DNA from: Hansschlegelia zhihuaiae
GTDB taxonomy: Bacteria; Pseudomonadota; Alphaproteobacteria; Rhizobiales; Methylopilaceae
Direction: 5' to 3'
Length of the DNA stretch: 48,601 nucleotides
Assembly: GCF_004103825.1 (NCBI RefSeq)
Contig: NZ_RYFI01000001.1
Location: forward strand, 234,054-282,654
Each line of letters begins with the position of its first letter. The stretch's first letter is position 1. A program made the position numbers and the translations under genes. Below are positions 36,638-45,230 of the stretch, piece after piece. The notes under the pieces were generated by a model. That model was not told the origin of the DNA and ran no database searches. It saw only the letters and a list, made by a program, of their open reading frames with translations.

Positions 36638-37371
36638 CCGCCGCCCTGGTGCTGGCCGGGACCCGCAAGGGCGGCGACCAGCTCGCGGAGTTCGCGGGCG
36701 TCAGCCACAAGGCGCTGATCCCGGTCGGCGGCGAGCCGATGCTGGAGCGGGTCGTCCACGCGCTGAAGGAGAGCGGGCGGGTCGACCGCATCGTGGTGTC
36801 GATCAACCGGCCGAAGCTCGTGACCATGCCGGGCGTCGAGGTGATCCGCTCGGCCAGGACGCTGAGCGAGAGCGTGATCGACGGCCTCAGGACGACCGGC
36901 GGACCGACGCTGATCACCACCGCCGACCACGCGCTGCTCGAGCCCGAATGGGTTCGCTATTTCATGGATCATCGGCCGGCCAAGGACGTCGTGATCGGCG
37001 TCGCGCGGGCGGAGATCGTCATGGCGGCGGCGCCGGACACCAAGCGCACCTTCATCAAGCTCGCCGACGCCGCCTATTCGGGCTGCAACCTGTTCCACCT
37101 CGACAATGTCGACGCCGAGCACGCCATCGGCCTGTGGCGCGAATTCGAACAGCTCCGCAAGAAGCCGCTCAAGATGCTGCACAAGCTCGGGCCGAGCGCG
37201 ATTCTGGCCTACGCCATGGGGAGGCTGACGGTCGCGCGGGTGATCGCCGAGGTCGAGCGGATCGGCGGACTGACGGCCGGCGTCGTCGAGATGCCGTTCG
37301 GCCGCGCCGCGATCGACGTCGACAAGCCGGAAGACCTCATTCTGGTGCGCCGCCTGGTCGAGGCGGCCTGA
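36634..37371 (+). CDS. cpgD: CpgD-like nucleotidyltransferase (MobA fold)
   Basis: A 245-residue protein beginning at a GTG (36634) that overlaps the bcerS stop by four bases (GTGA). The Rossmann-like NTP-binding N-terminus is AALVLAGTRKGGDQLAEFAGVSHKALIPVGGEPMLERVV, with Lys about 26 in place of the usual sugar-nucleotide loop lysine. A second motif, TTADHALLEPEWV, carries the metal-binding Asp. In Caulobacter the corresponding gene (cpgD, CCNA_01210 as I recall) makes CDP-glycerate from CTP and 3-phosphoglycerate. Gene order makes that the best guess; MobA-like or sugar-phosphate substrates cannot be excluded. Confidence 0.68.
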   Translation: MTAALVLAGTRKGGDQLAEFAGVSHKALIPVGGEPMLERVVHALKESGRVDRIVVSINRPKLVTMPGVEVIRSARTLSESVIDGLRTTGGPTLITTADHALLEPEWVRYFMDHRPAKDVVIGVARAEIVMAAAPDTKRTFIKLADAAYSGCNLFHLDNVDAEHAIGLWREFEQLRKKPLKMLHKLGPSAILAYAMGRLTVARVIAEVERIGGLTAGVVEMPFGRAAIDVDKPEDLILVRRLVEAA

Positions 37372-37391
37372 AGCAGCGCGCGACGTCGAAG

Positions 37392-37481
37392 CCCCCTTCT
37401 CCCGCAAGCGGGAGAAGCTAAGGATGAGGGGGCGTCATCCGCCCCGCCCTTTCCCAACCCTCTCCCGCAAAGGGGAGAGGG
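37392..37481. repeat. Hairpin-rich intergenic repeat after the cpgD-like gene
   Basis: GCTTCTCCCG-type and CGGGAGAAGC arms form a hairpin near 37396-37418, CCCCCTTC and GATGAGGGGG mirror each other around it, and CCCTCTCC with GGAGAGGG forms a second hairpin at 37458-37481. Related to the inverted repeat at 12412. It may end both convergent operons. Confidence 0.6.
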
Positions 37482-37498
37482 TCGGCGCGCGCCACGAT

Positions 37499-39145
37499 CT
37501 ACGCCCCCTCCTTCTCCGCGATCAGCGCCTCGAGGCTCTCCAGCCTGTCGGCCTCCGCGGTCGGCTTGTCCCAGCGGATGCGGGCGACCCTCGGAAACCG
37601 CATGGCCACGCCGGATTTGTGCCGCGTCGAGCGCGCGATGCCTTCGAAGGCGATCTCCAGCACGAGCCCCTGCTCCGCGGTGTGGACCACCTCCCGCACT
37701 GGGCCGAAGCGGTTCGTGGTGTTCTTGCGCACGAAGCGGTCGAGCTCGGTCAGTTCCTCGTCGGTGAAGCCGAAATAGGCCTTGCCGACCGGCGCCAGCC
37801 GCTCTCCTTCCTCGGGATCCGTGGTCCAGACCCCGAACGTGTAGTCCGAATAGAAGGACGAGCGCCGTCCGTGGCCGCGCTGGGCATACATCAGGACCGC
37901 GTCGACCGTCATCGGGTCGTGCTTCCACTTGAACCAGAGACCCTTGGGCCGGCCGACCACGTATGGGCTGTCGCGGCGCTTCACCATCAGCCCCTCGACG
38001 GCGGCCGCGTCGTCGCCGGCGCCCGCCGAGGCCGGGTCGAGCCGGGCGGCCGTGAGCCCGTCCCAGTCATCGAACGGGACGATGGCCGAAAGGTCGACTC
38101 GGCGGTTGTCTTCCCGCGCGATGAAGGCCTCAAGGCGCTTTCGCCTCTCTTCGAAGGGCCTTTCGCGCAAGTCCTCGTCGCCTTCGACGAGCAGATCGTA
38201 CGCGCGGATATGAGCCGGGAACTCGGCCAGCAGCTTCGGCGTCACGCTCTTCCGGTTCAGCCGCTGCTGCAGCACGTTGAAGGTCTGCACGCGGCCCTCG
38301 CGCAGGATCAGCAGTTCGCCGTCGATCGCGCCATCGAAGGTCAGCGCCTCGACGAGATCCGGAAACGCGCCCGAGACGTCCTCGCCCGACCGGCTCCAGA
38401 GCCGCGCGACATGTCGCCCCTCCGCGTCGCGTCCGGCGGACGCCTGCACCCGGATGCCGTCCCACTTCCATTCGGCGACGAAGTCCTTGGGCTCGAAGGC
38501 CCGGAAGTTGGCGTCCTCGAGCGGGTGCGCGAGCATCGGCGGCCGGAACGGCGCCGGGTCCTCGGCGAAGGGCCTTTCGCCCCGCCCCTCCACCCAGGCG
38601 AACAGATCTTCGTAAGGCGGCGCCAGCCCCGGCCAGACCAACTCGACGTCGTCGGGTTTCACGTCCTCGCCGAGCGCCGCCACCGCGGTCTTGGCGAGCC
38701 GCGCCGACGCGCCGATGCGCAAGCTGCCGGTGATGAGCTTCAGGAGCGCCCAGCGGCCGGTCTCGTCGAGCGCGTCGAGCCATTGCGCGAGCCGTTTCGG
38801 CAGGTCGAGCTTGGCGGTCGACGTTAGTCCCTCGACGATTTCGGACAGCAGCGGCGAGCGATTGGCGCGGGTCTCCCCCGGCCACATCAGCGCGACGGTC
38901 TCGGCGAGGTCGCCGACATAGTCGTAGGACAGCCCGAACAGCACCGGGTCCGTCCGCTCCATGATGAGGCCGCGGATCAGGCCGGGCTTGGCGTGCCGGA
39001 ACGACAGCGCGCCGGTGAGCGCCGCCAGCGCGAAGCCGCGCTCCGGGTCGGGGGTCTCGCGAAAGTACTCGGCCATCAGCCGGATCTTGGCGTTGCGCCG
39101 CGGCTCGTAGGCGAGGCGGTCGAGCAGGAAGGCGAAGCGGTTCAC
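37499..39145 (-). CDS. ATP-dependent DNA ligase of the LHR repair system
   Basis: A 548-residue ATP-dependent ligase. The adenylation motif EWKWDGIRVQ has the catalytic Lys at about 227, AIDGELLI gives motif III, GLMVKRRDSPYVVG lies in motif IV/V territory, and WFKWKHDPMTVDAVLMYAQRG is motif V. An N-terminal helical domain (residues 1-200) precedes it. I chose the GTG at 39145, overlapping the exonuclease stop as GTGA; the longer frame to 39241 is antisense-like. The family is annotated as a cisplatin damage response ligase. It works with the exonuclease, Lhr helicase and PdeM genes nearby. Confidence 0.9.
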   Translation of the reverse strand: MNRFAFLLDRLAYEPRRNAKIRLMAEYFRETPDPERGFALAALTGALSFRHAKPGLIRGLIMERTDPVLFGLSYDYVGDLAETVALMWPGETRANRSPLLSEIVEGLTSTAKLDLPKRLAQWLDALDETGRWALLKLITGSLRIGASARLAKTAVAALGEDVKPDDVELVWPGLAPPYEDLFAWVEGRGERPFAEDPAPFRPPMLAHPLEDANFRAFEPKDFVAEWKWDGIRVQASAGRDAEGRHVARLWSRSGEDVSGAFPDLVEALTFDGAIDGELLILREGRVQTFNVLQQRLNRKSVTPKLLAEFPAHIRAYDLLVEGDEDLRERPFEERRKRLEAFIAREDNRRVDLSAIVPFDDWDGLTAARLDPASAGAGDDAAAVEGLMVKRRDSPYVVGRPKGLWFKWKHDPMTVDAVLMYAQRGHGRRSSFYSDYTFGVWTTDPEEGERLAPVGKAYFGFTDEELTELDRFVRKNTTNRFGPVREVVHTAEQGLVLEIAFEGIARSTRHKSGVAMRFPRVARIRWDKPTAEADRLESLEALIAEKEGA

Positions 39146-40176
39146 GGCGCGGCCGCCTCCTCGGCTGGCGTCTCGTCCCCCTCGTCGCCATAGCCCACCA
39201 GCCTGAGCGGCCGCGCCTTCAGCCCAGCGGTCCCGCACCAATGGACCAGCGCGTCCTCCTCGCCATGCGTGACCCAGATCTCCTCGGCGCCCGTGTCGAG
39301 GATCGTCCGGCGGAGTTCGTCCCAGTCGGCGTGGTCGGAGACGACGAGCGGCAGCTCCACGCCGCCCTGGCGCGCCCTGGCCCGGACCCTGAGCCAGCCG
39401 GAGGCCGCGACCGCCACGGGGTCGGGGAACTTGCGGGCCCAGAGTTCGCGGAGCGCCGAGGGCGGGCAGAGCACGATCGCGCCGGCGAGCTTGGCGCGGT
39501 CCGCCGCCGTCACCTGCACAGTCTCGCCGAGATCGACGCCGAGGCGCGCATAGGCCTCCGTCACCCGGACCATCGCGCCGTGGAGGTGGATCGGGCGGTC
39601 CCAGCCGGCGGCGCGCAGCAGCTTCATGAGCCGCTGCGCCTTGCCGAGCGAATAGGCCCCGACGAGATGCGCGCGTTCGGGAAACAGCTCGACGGAATGG
39701 AGCAGCTTGGCGATCTCGTCCTCGGCCGGCGGATGCCGGAACACCGGCAGGCCGAAGGTCGCCTCGGTGACGAACAGGTCGCAGGGGACGACCTCGAAAT
39801 CGGCCGCCGTCGGATCATGGGCGCGCTTGTAGTCGCCCGAGACCACGGCCCGGAACCCCTTCCACTCCAGCCTGATCTGCGCGGCGCCCAGCACGTGGCC
39901 AGCGGGGTGGAAGCTGACCGAAACTTCGCCGACCCTGGTCTTCGCGCCATAGGGCGACGGTTGGCGCGTCCCGCAAAAATCCTCGCCATAGCGCGCCTCC
40001 ATGATGGCGAGCGTCTCGGGCGTCGCCATCACCGCGCCGTTGCCGGGGCGGGCGTGGTCGGCGTGGCCGTGCGTGATCAGCGCCCGCTCGGCGGGCCGCA
40101 TCGGGTCGATATAGGCGTCGGCCGGCGGGCAATAGAGGCCGCGGGGGGTGGGACAGAGCAGGTCTTCGGGGCGCAT
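39142..40176 (-). CDS. Ligase-associated MBL-fold DNA exonuclease
   Basis: A 344-residue metallo-beta-lactamase-fold nuclease, SNM1/Pso2-like, acting in DNA end processing. The metal site THGHADHARPG is at about residues 35-45, with AGHVLGAAQIRLEWKG, SGDYKRAHD and the C-terminal VVSDHADWDELRRTI following, as in the MBL/beta-CASP group. The start is the ATG at 40176 (MRPEDLLCPTPRGLYCPPADAYIDP). It overlaps the ligase gene by four bases and is the upstream member of the pair. Confidence 0.9.
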   Translation of the reverse strand: MRPEDLLCPTPRGLYCPPADAYIDPMRPAERALITHGHADHARPGNGAVMATPETLAIMEARYGEDFCGTRQPSPYGAKTRVGEVSVSFHPAGHVLGAAQIRLEWKGFRAVVSGDYKRAHDPTAADFEVVPCDLFVTEATFGLPVFRHPPAEDEIAKLLHSVELFPERAHLVGAYSLGKAQRLMKLLRAAGWDRPIHLHGAMVRVTEAYARLGVDLGETVQVTAADRAKLAGAIVLCPPSALRELWARKFPDPVAVAASGWLRVRARARQGGVELPLVVSDHADWDELRRTILDTGAEEIWVTHGEEDALVHWCGTAGLKARPLRLVGYGDEGDETPAEEAAAP

Positions 40177-40243
40177 GCGGAGAAAGAGATATGCCTCGTT
40201 CCGTCAGGTGCGAGTCAAACCAGCCGGCACCCAATATGGTACC

Positions 40244-40813
40244 TCAGTATCCCATGCGTGCTTTTGCCGATCGCTGATCTTTGACACATCGCTCGACGCC
40301 TTCCCAATATGCGCCGAACGCATTCTTGCAGAACTGAACGATTGGATCTGCATCTTGCTGAGCGCGCGCCGCCTTAGCGTTCGCCTCGTCATAGGCCGAC
40401 AGCGTGCCGCTGCGCTGGAGCAAGACGCAGTCGAGGGCCGCGGTCTTGGTCGCCTCGGACCCACATTCGCGCTGGCTATTCAGTTTCCAGCGGTCTGCGA
40501 ACTCGGACTTCAGCCCCTCTTTATTCTCGGCGCCGAGATCGCCCTTGAAGTGCTTTAACCAACCGATCTCCGTGTAGCAGTTGATGGCGTCGCTCACGTC
40601 ATCGAACCGACTGCAGAAGTCTTTCAGCTGATGTTCCGAGAGCAGCTGGATCGGCGTTCCCTTTGCCTTCGGTGCCTCACGGAGGCATTGCGAGATCAAG
40701 CCGCCGCTGCCCGAGAAGATTGCCCGGCAAGCCTCCGGGTTGTTGTCTCCGGCGGCGACAGGCTCGAGAATGCCGGTCATAATCAGCGCGACGGCAAGAA
40801 ATGTTCGCGTCAC
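40244..40813 (-). CDS. Secreted Cys-rich protein of unknown function
   Basis: A 189-residue protein with a GTG start at 40813 and a probable signal peptide (MTRTFLAVALIMTGILEPVAA, cleavage after about residue 21). The mature part has eight cysteines in four pairs with spacings C-x13-C, C-x11-C, C-x11-C and C-x13-C, and looks largely helical, as in disulfide-linked helical hairpins. I recognise no family. Its codons are visibly AT-richer than those of both neighbours. It sits between the exonuclease and helicase genes of a repair system it has no obvious link to, so it is probably a later insertion. Confidence 0.6.
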   Translation of the reverse strand: MTRTFLAVALIMTGILEPVAAGDNNPEACRAIFSGSGGLISQCLREAPKAKGTPIQLLSEHQLKDFCSRFDDVSDAINCYTEIGWLKHFKGDLGAENKEGLKSEFADRWKLNSQRECGSEATKTAALDCVLLQRSGTLSAYDEANAKAARAQQDADPIVQFCKNAFGAYWEGVERCVKDQRSAKARMGY

Positions 40814-40924
40814 AGCGACGACTCCGGCTCACCGAAATGCGGCGATGATCTCAGGCAAGCTATCAATCGGCAAAAGGCTTATCACGTCGGGCGGCCTTCG
40901 ACTGGCTCGAGCGCGTCGCGCGCT

Positions 40925-40930
40925 TATATT
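40925..40930 (+). promoter_or_regulatory. Possible -10 element of the helicase gene
   Basis: TATATT lies 7 bases upstream of the GTG start codon in an AT-rich TTATATTATAG patch, so transcription would begin almost exactly at the start codon and the mRNA could be leaderless. A matching -35 at 17 bp spacing (CTGGCT) is poor. No Shine-Dalgarno sequence precedes the GTG. Confidence 0.35.
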
Positions 40931-40937
40931 ATAGACC

Positions 40938-43511
40938 GTGTCCGCCCGCTGTCGCAGCGACGCAGCCGCGATCCTGCCCGACCGCTTCCTGCGCTGGTTC
41001 GCGGACCGCGGCTGGACGCCGCGCGCGCACCAGCTCGAGCTGATGGCGCACGCCCGCGCTGGCCGCGACGCGCTGCTGATCGCGCCGACGGGCGCAGGCA
41101 AGACGCTCGCGGGCTTCCTGCCGAGCTTGGTGGAGCTCGCCGAGGGCAGCCAAAGCGAGAACGCCGGACTCCACACCCTCTACGTTTCGCCGCTCAAGGC
41201 GCTCGCGGTCGACGTCGCCCGCAACCTGACGACGCCGGTCTCCGAGATGGGGCTGCCCATCTCGATCGAGGGTCGCACCGGCGACACGCCGCCTTCGCGC
41301 CGGAAGCGTCAGAAGCAGCGCCCGCCCGACATGCTGCTGACCACGCCCGAGCAGCTCGCGCTGCTGATCGGCGATCCCGGCGCGGTCCGCCTTTTCGAGA
41401 CCGTGCGCCGCATTGTGGTCGACGAGCTGCACGCGCTCGCGCCGACCAAGCGCGGCGACCAGCTCGCGCTCGCGCTCGCCCGCGTGAAGGCGATCGCGCC
41501 GGAGCTTACGACCGTCGGCCTGTCCGCGACGGTGAAGACGCCCGCGGAGCTCCAGCGCTGGCTGAGCGATCCGAGATCGCGACGCGGGCCTGCGGAGCTG
41601 GTCCAGATCGCCGGCGGCGCCGCGCCCGACATCACGGTCCACGAGACCGACGAGCGGCTGCCCTGGTCCGGGCATGGCGGCCGCCACGCCATCCTCGAGA
41701 TCTACGAACAGATCAGGCGCCACAAGACCACGCTGGTCTTCGCCAACACGCGCGCGCAGGCGGAGCTCACCTTCCAGGCGCTGTGGGAGGTCAATGACGA
41801 CACGCTGCCGATCGCGCTCCACCACGGCTCGCTCGACGTCGGCCAGCGCCGCAAGGTCGAGGCCGCGATGGCCGAGGGGCGGCTGAAGGCGATCGTCTGC
41901 ACCTCGACGCTCGACCTCGGGATCGACTGGGGCGACGTCGACCTCGTGGTCCAGATGGGAAGCCCTAAGGGGTCCTCGCGTCTGCTGCAGCGGACGGGCC
42001 GCGCCAACCACCGGCTCGACGAACCGTCGAAGTCGATCCTGGTGCCGGCGAACCGCTTCGAGGTCATTGAATGCCAGGCCGCGCGGGAGGCGGCGCTCGC
42101 CGGCGAGCAGGACGCCGATGCCGTGAAGCCCGGCGGGCTCGACGTGCTCGCCCAGCACGTCCTCGGGGTCGCCTGCGGCGGCCCTTTCGACGAGGACGCG
42201 CTGTACGAAGAGGTCGTCTCCACCGCGCCCTACGAGACGCTCGACCGCGAGACCTTTTCGGACGTCGTCCAGTTCGTCGCGACCGGCGGCTACGCGCTGA
42301 AGTCCTATGAGCGTTTCGCCAAGATCCGGAAGACCAAAGACGGGCTCTGGCGCGTCGCGAACCCCGCGACAGCGCAGCGCTGGCGCATGAATGTCGGCAC
42401 CATCATCGAGGCGACGTCGCTCAAGGTCCGGCTCGGCCGCGTGCGGCGGACGGCCGCCGGCGGCGTCGGCCCGGCGGGCTTCGGCGGGCGGGTGATCGGC
42501 GAGATCGAGGAGTATTTCGTCGAGACCATGACGCCGGGCGACACCTTCATGTTCGGCGGAGAGATCCTGAAATACGAGGCGCTGATCGAGACCGAGCTCT
42601 ACGTCTCGCGCTCGTCCTCCGAGGCCCCCAAGGTCCCGACCTATGTGGGCGGGCGCATGCCGCTCACCACCGACGTCGCCGCCCGGGTGCGGGCGATGCT
42701 GGACGACCGCGAGAGCTGGCCACGGCTGCCGACCCAGGTGCGCGAATGGCTCTCCTACCAGCAGGAGCGCTCCATCATCCCGAACCGCAACCGGCTGCTG
42801 GTCGAGACCTTTCCACGGGCCGGAAAGCACTTCCTCGTCGCCTACCCGTTCGAGGGGCGGCTCGCCCACCAGACGCTCGGCATGCTGCTGACGCGGCGGC
42901 TGGAGCGCGCCCACGCCCGCCCGCTCGGCTTCGTGGCGAGCGACTATGCGCTCGCGATCTGGGGACTTGGCGACGTCTCGGCGATGATCGACGGCGGCCT
43001 GCTCTCGCTCGACCAACTGTTCGACGAGGACATGCTCGGCGACGACCTCGAAGCCTGGATGGCCGAGAGCGCCTTGATGAAGCGCACCTTCCGGAACTGC
43101 GCGATCATCGCCGGGCTGATCGAGCGCAACGTGATCGGCGCGAACCGCAAGACCGGCCGGCAGGTCACCATGTCCACCGACCTGATCTACGACGTCCTGC
43201 GCCGCCACGAGCCGAACCACGTGTTGCTGCGCGCGGCCCGCGCCGACGCCTCGCGGGGTCTGATCGACCTCTGGCGGGTGGCGGACTTCCTGAAGCGGGT
43301 GAAGGACCATATCGAGCACCGGCCGCTCGACCGCGTCTCGCCGCTCGCCGTGCCAATCCTGCTCGAGGTCGGCCGCGAGCCGGTCTATGGCGCCGCGCAG
43401 GACGCGCTGCTGCGCGAGGCGGCCGAAACGCTGGTCGAGGAGGCGATGGGGCCGGAGGCGGCGGCGAAGGCGCAGGACCGAGGGCCGCCGTCGTTTCTGA
43501 GAGCGCTGTGA
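40938..43511 (+). CDS. Ligase-associated Lhr-type DEXH-box helicase
   Basis: A superfamily 2 DNA helicase of 857 residues, the Lhr-core size. Walker A LLIAPTGAGKTLAGF is at about residues 47-60, the DExH box is VVDELHALAPTKRGDQLALAL (Asp about 162), motif III is VGLSATVKT, and the second RecA domain shows TLVFANTRAQAE, TSTLDLGIDWGDVDLVVQMGSPKG and LLQRTGRANHR. The remaining half contains the WH and Lhr-specific domains. The start is the GTG at 40938, the only start before the conserved FLRWFADRGWTPRAHQ. It probably acts with the ligase, exonuclease and PdeM in DNA repair. Confidence 0.92.
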   Translation: MSARCRSDAAAILPDRFLRWFADRGWTPRAHQLELMAHARAGRDALLIAPTGAGKTLAGFLPSLVELAEGSQSENAGLHTLYVSPLKALAVDVARNLTTPVSEMGLPISIEGRTGDTPPSRRKRQKQRPPDMLLTTPEQLALLIGDPGAVRLFETVRRIVVDELHALAPTKRGDQLALALARVKAIAPELTTVGLSATVKTPAELQRWLSDPRSRRGPAELVQIAGGAAPDITVHETDERLPWSGHGGRHAILEIYEQIRRHKTTLVFANTRAQAELTFQALWEVNDDTLPIALHHGSLDVGQRRKVEAAMAEGRLKAIVCTSTLDLGIDWGDVDLVVQMGSPKGSSRLLQRTGRANHRLDEPSKSILVPANRFEVIECQAAREAALAGEQDADAVKPGGLDVLAQHVLGVACGGPFDEDALYEEVVSTAPYETLDRETFSDVVQFVATGGYALKSYERFAKIRKTKDGLWRVANPATAQRWRMNVGTIIEATSLKVRLGRVRRTAAGGVGPAGFGGRVIGEIEEYFVETMTPGDTFMFGGEILKYEALIETELYVSRSSSEAPKVPTYVGGRMPLTTDVAARVRAMLDDRESWPRLPTQVREWLSYQQERSIIPNRNRLLVETFPRAGKHFLVAYPFEGRLAHQTLGMLLTRRLERAHARPLGFVASDYALAIWGLGDVSAMIDGGLLSLDQLFDEDMLGDDLEAWMAESALMKRTFRNCAIIAGLIERNVIGANRKTGRQVTMSTDLIYDVLRRHEPNHVLLRAARADASRGLIDLWRVADFLKRVKDHIEHRPLDRVSPLAVPILLEVGREPVYGAAQDALLREAAETLVEEAMGPEAAAKAQDRGPPSFLRAL

Positions 43512-43516
43512 GAACG

Positions 43517-43638
43517 CGTCATCCCGGAAGGCCGACAGGCCGATCCGGGATCGCTTCAGAACTGGCCTCACGGTCTCGCGCCCAGTCCGGAGAACGATCC
43601 CGGCTCCGCGCGGCTTCGCCGCTTCGGCCGGGATGACG
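43517..43638. repeat. GTCATCCCGG-type palindromic repeat between helicase and pdeM
   Basis: CGTCATCCCGG at the left edge and CCGGGATGACG at the right edge are inverted copies, with internal GATCCGGGATCG and CGATCCCGGCTC parts. It has the same edges as the copy at 4776 and fills most of the 159-bp gap between two genes of one system. Confidence 0.75.
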
Positions 43639-43670
43639 CTGCGCCCAGGTTCCTGCTACGTTCTCGCTCG

Positions 43671-44384
43671 ATGATTCTTTCCGCCCTCCTCCACGACGAT
43701 TTGGTCGAGCCTACGCTGTCCGTCGCGGGCGTCGCGCTCGTCGCCGATCCGTCGGGCGCGCTCTACGAGCCGCGCTCCGGGGCGCTCGTCGTGGCGGACC
43801 TCCATCTCGAGAAGGGCTCGTCCTTCGCGCGGCGCGGCCAGTTCCTGCCGCCTTACGACACGGCGACCACGCTCGGGCGCCTGGCGCGGCTGGTCGAGGC
43901 CTACCGGCCGCGGGCGGTCGTCGCGCTCGGCGACAGCTTCCACGACGGCGGCGGTCCGGACCGGCTCTGCGAGGCGGATCGCGCATCCATCGCCGCCTTC
44001 CAGCGCGGCCGCGACTGGATCTGGATCTCGGGCAACCATGATCCGGAGCCTCCGGCCGCCTGCGGCGGCGAGGCGGCGGCCGAGATGGCGCTCGGAGCGC
44101 TGACGCTCCGCCATAAGCCCCGCCCCGGCGCGAGCTCGGGCGAGCTCGCCGGGCATCTTCATCCGGTCGCCAAGGTCGCGATCCGCGGACACGGACTGCG
44201 CCGCCGCTGCTTCGCGACCGACGGCGCGCGCGTGGTGCTGCCGGCGTTCGGGGCCTATGCGGGCGGGCTGAACGTTCGGGACGCCGCGTTCCACGGCCTG
44301 TTCGCCGCCGGCGCGCTGACCGCCTGGATGCTGGGCGAGACCGGCGTCTACGCGGTCGCGGGCCAGGGCCTGAGGCCCGACTGA
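43671..44384 (+). CDS. pdeM: Ligase-associated metallophosphoesterase PdeM
   Basis: A 237-residue calcineurin-like phosphoesterase/nuclease. Metal motifs in order are VVADLHLEKGSSFARRG, VVALGDSFHDGGG, WIWISGNHDPEPP and ELAGHLHPVAKVA. The start is the ATG at 43671. Together with the ligase, exonuclease and helicase genes it completes the four-gene LHR set known in many proteobacteria. It is on the same strand as the helicase, which ends 159 bp upstream. Confidence 0.9.
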   Translation: MILSALLHDDLVEPTLSVAGVALVADPSGALYEPRSGALVVADLHLEKGSSFARRGQFLPPYDTATTLGRLARLVEAYRPRAVVALGDSFHDGGGPDRLCEADRASIAAFQRGRDWIWISGNHDPEPPAACGGEAAAEMALGALTLRHKPRPGASSGELAGHLHPVAKVAIRGHGLRRRCFATDGARVVLPAFGAYAGGLNVRDAAFHGLFAAGALTAWMLGETGVYAVAGQGLRPD

Positions 44385-44417
44385 CGCGCAGCGCGTCGCT
44401 TAACGGCCGTCAGCGGC

Positions 44418-45122
44418 TCACCAGCGGTAGCGCAGGCCGACCGTCTGGTATTGCGAGCCGCCGCCAGTCTTGTTGAACACGCCGAGACCGCCGCCGGAGC
44501 GGTGGTGGAAGCGGAACACCAGGTCGAGATTGGGCTGGCTCGGCAGACCGAAGGTGATCTCCGGCGATAGATAGTGAAGCACCTCGGACTGGTGGTCCCT
44601 GGACTTCTCCTCCTCGATCCGCGAGACGCCCGACGCCCAGTTCAGGCCGGTCGAGACCGCGATCGTGGTGCGGACATAGTCGTTCCAGGGAAATTTCTTC
44701 CAGCGGGCGTAGAGCGCGCCCCAGAGCTCCCATTCGTCCTGGTCGCCGAAGCGCTTGCCGGCGCCGAGCTCGGTCTCGAAGGCGAAGAGTTCTCTATACG
44801 TCAGAACCTCGCGGTTGAAGGCGCCGCTGACGAGGGTCGAGTCCTTCGTCTTCCAGTCCCAGGGCGGCGTGTTCCATTTAATGAAGATGTCCGTCATCGG
44901 CGTCGCAATGTAGCGCCCGAGGAACAGGGTCGCGGTGCAGTTCATCTCGCAGGGACCGAAGGGATTGATGATGCGCCAGCCGTTCTCGACGCGCGCCGTC
45001 GCCTCGATCGGGGCGGCCGGCTCGTAAAGATCGGCGGCGCGGGCGGGGGCGGCCGCCACGCCGAGGGACAGCGCGATCGCCGCCCCCAGCGGGCCGCGAA
45101 TGGCCTTCAGACGCTCAAACAC
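44418..45122 (-). CDS. Outer-membrane-type beta-barrel protein, possibly PagL-like
   Basis: A 234-residue exported protein. I chose the GTG at 45122: it gives a clean signal peptide (basic FERLKAIR, hydrophobic GPLGAAIALSLGVAAA, then APARA before ADLYEP). The mature part consists of amphipathic strands rich in Trp and Tyr (IINPFGPCEMNCTATLFLGRYIA, DEWELWGALYARWKKFPWNDYVR) and ends in YRW, typical of an outer-membrane barrel. FRFHHRSGGGLGV resembles the His-x-Ser site of lipid A 3-O-deacylase PagL, though the expected acidic residue is not evident. Function is uncertain. Confidence 0.6.
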   Translation of the reverse strand: MFERLKAIRGPLGAAIALSLGVAAAPARAADLYEPAAPIEATARVENGWRIINPFGPCEMNCTATLFLGRYIATPMTDIFIKWNTPPWDWKTKDSTLVSGAFNREVLTYRELFAFETELGAGKRFGDQDEWELWGALYARWKKFPWNDYVRTTIAVSTGLNWASGVSRIEEEKSRDHQSEVLHYLSPEITFGLPSQPNLDLVFRFHHRSGGGLGVFNKTGGGSQYQTVGLRYRW

Positions 45123-45230
45123 TGTTTCGCGGACTCCCCAGTACGCTCTTACGCCGCCCCATAGCGCGCCAAACCTAGCAGGTTGCGCGCAAAGAACCAT
45201 ATCATGCGGCTTCGGCAGCCGCTCGCGCCT

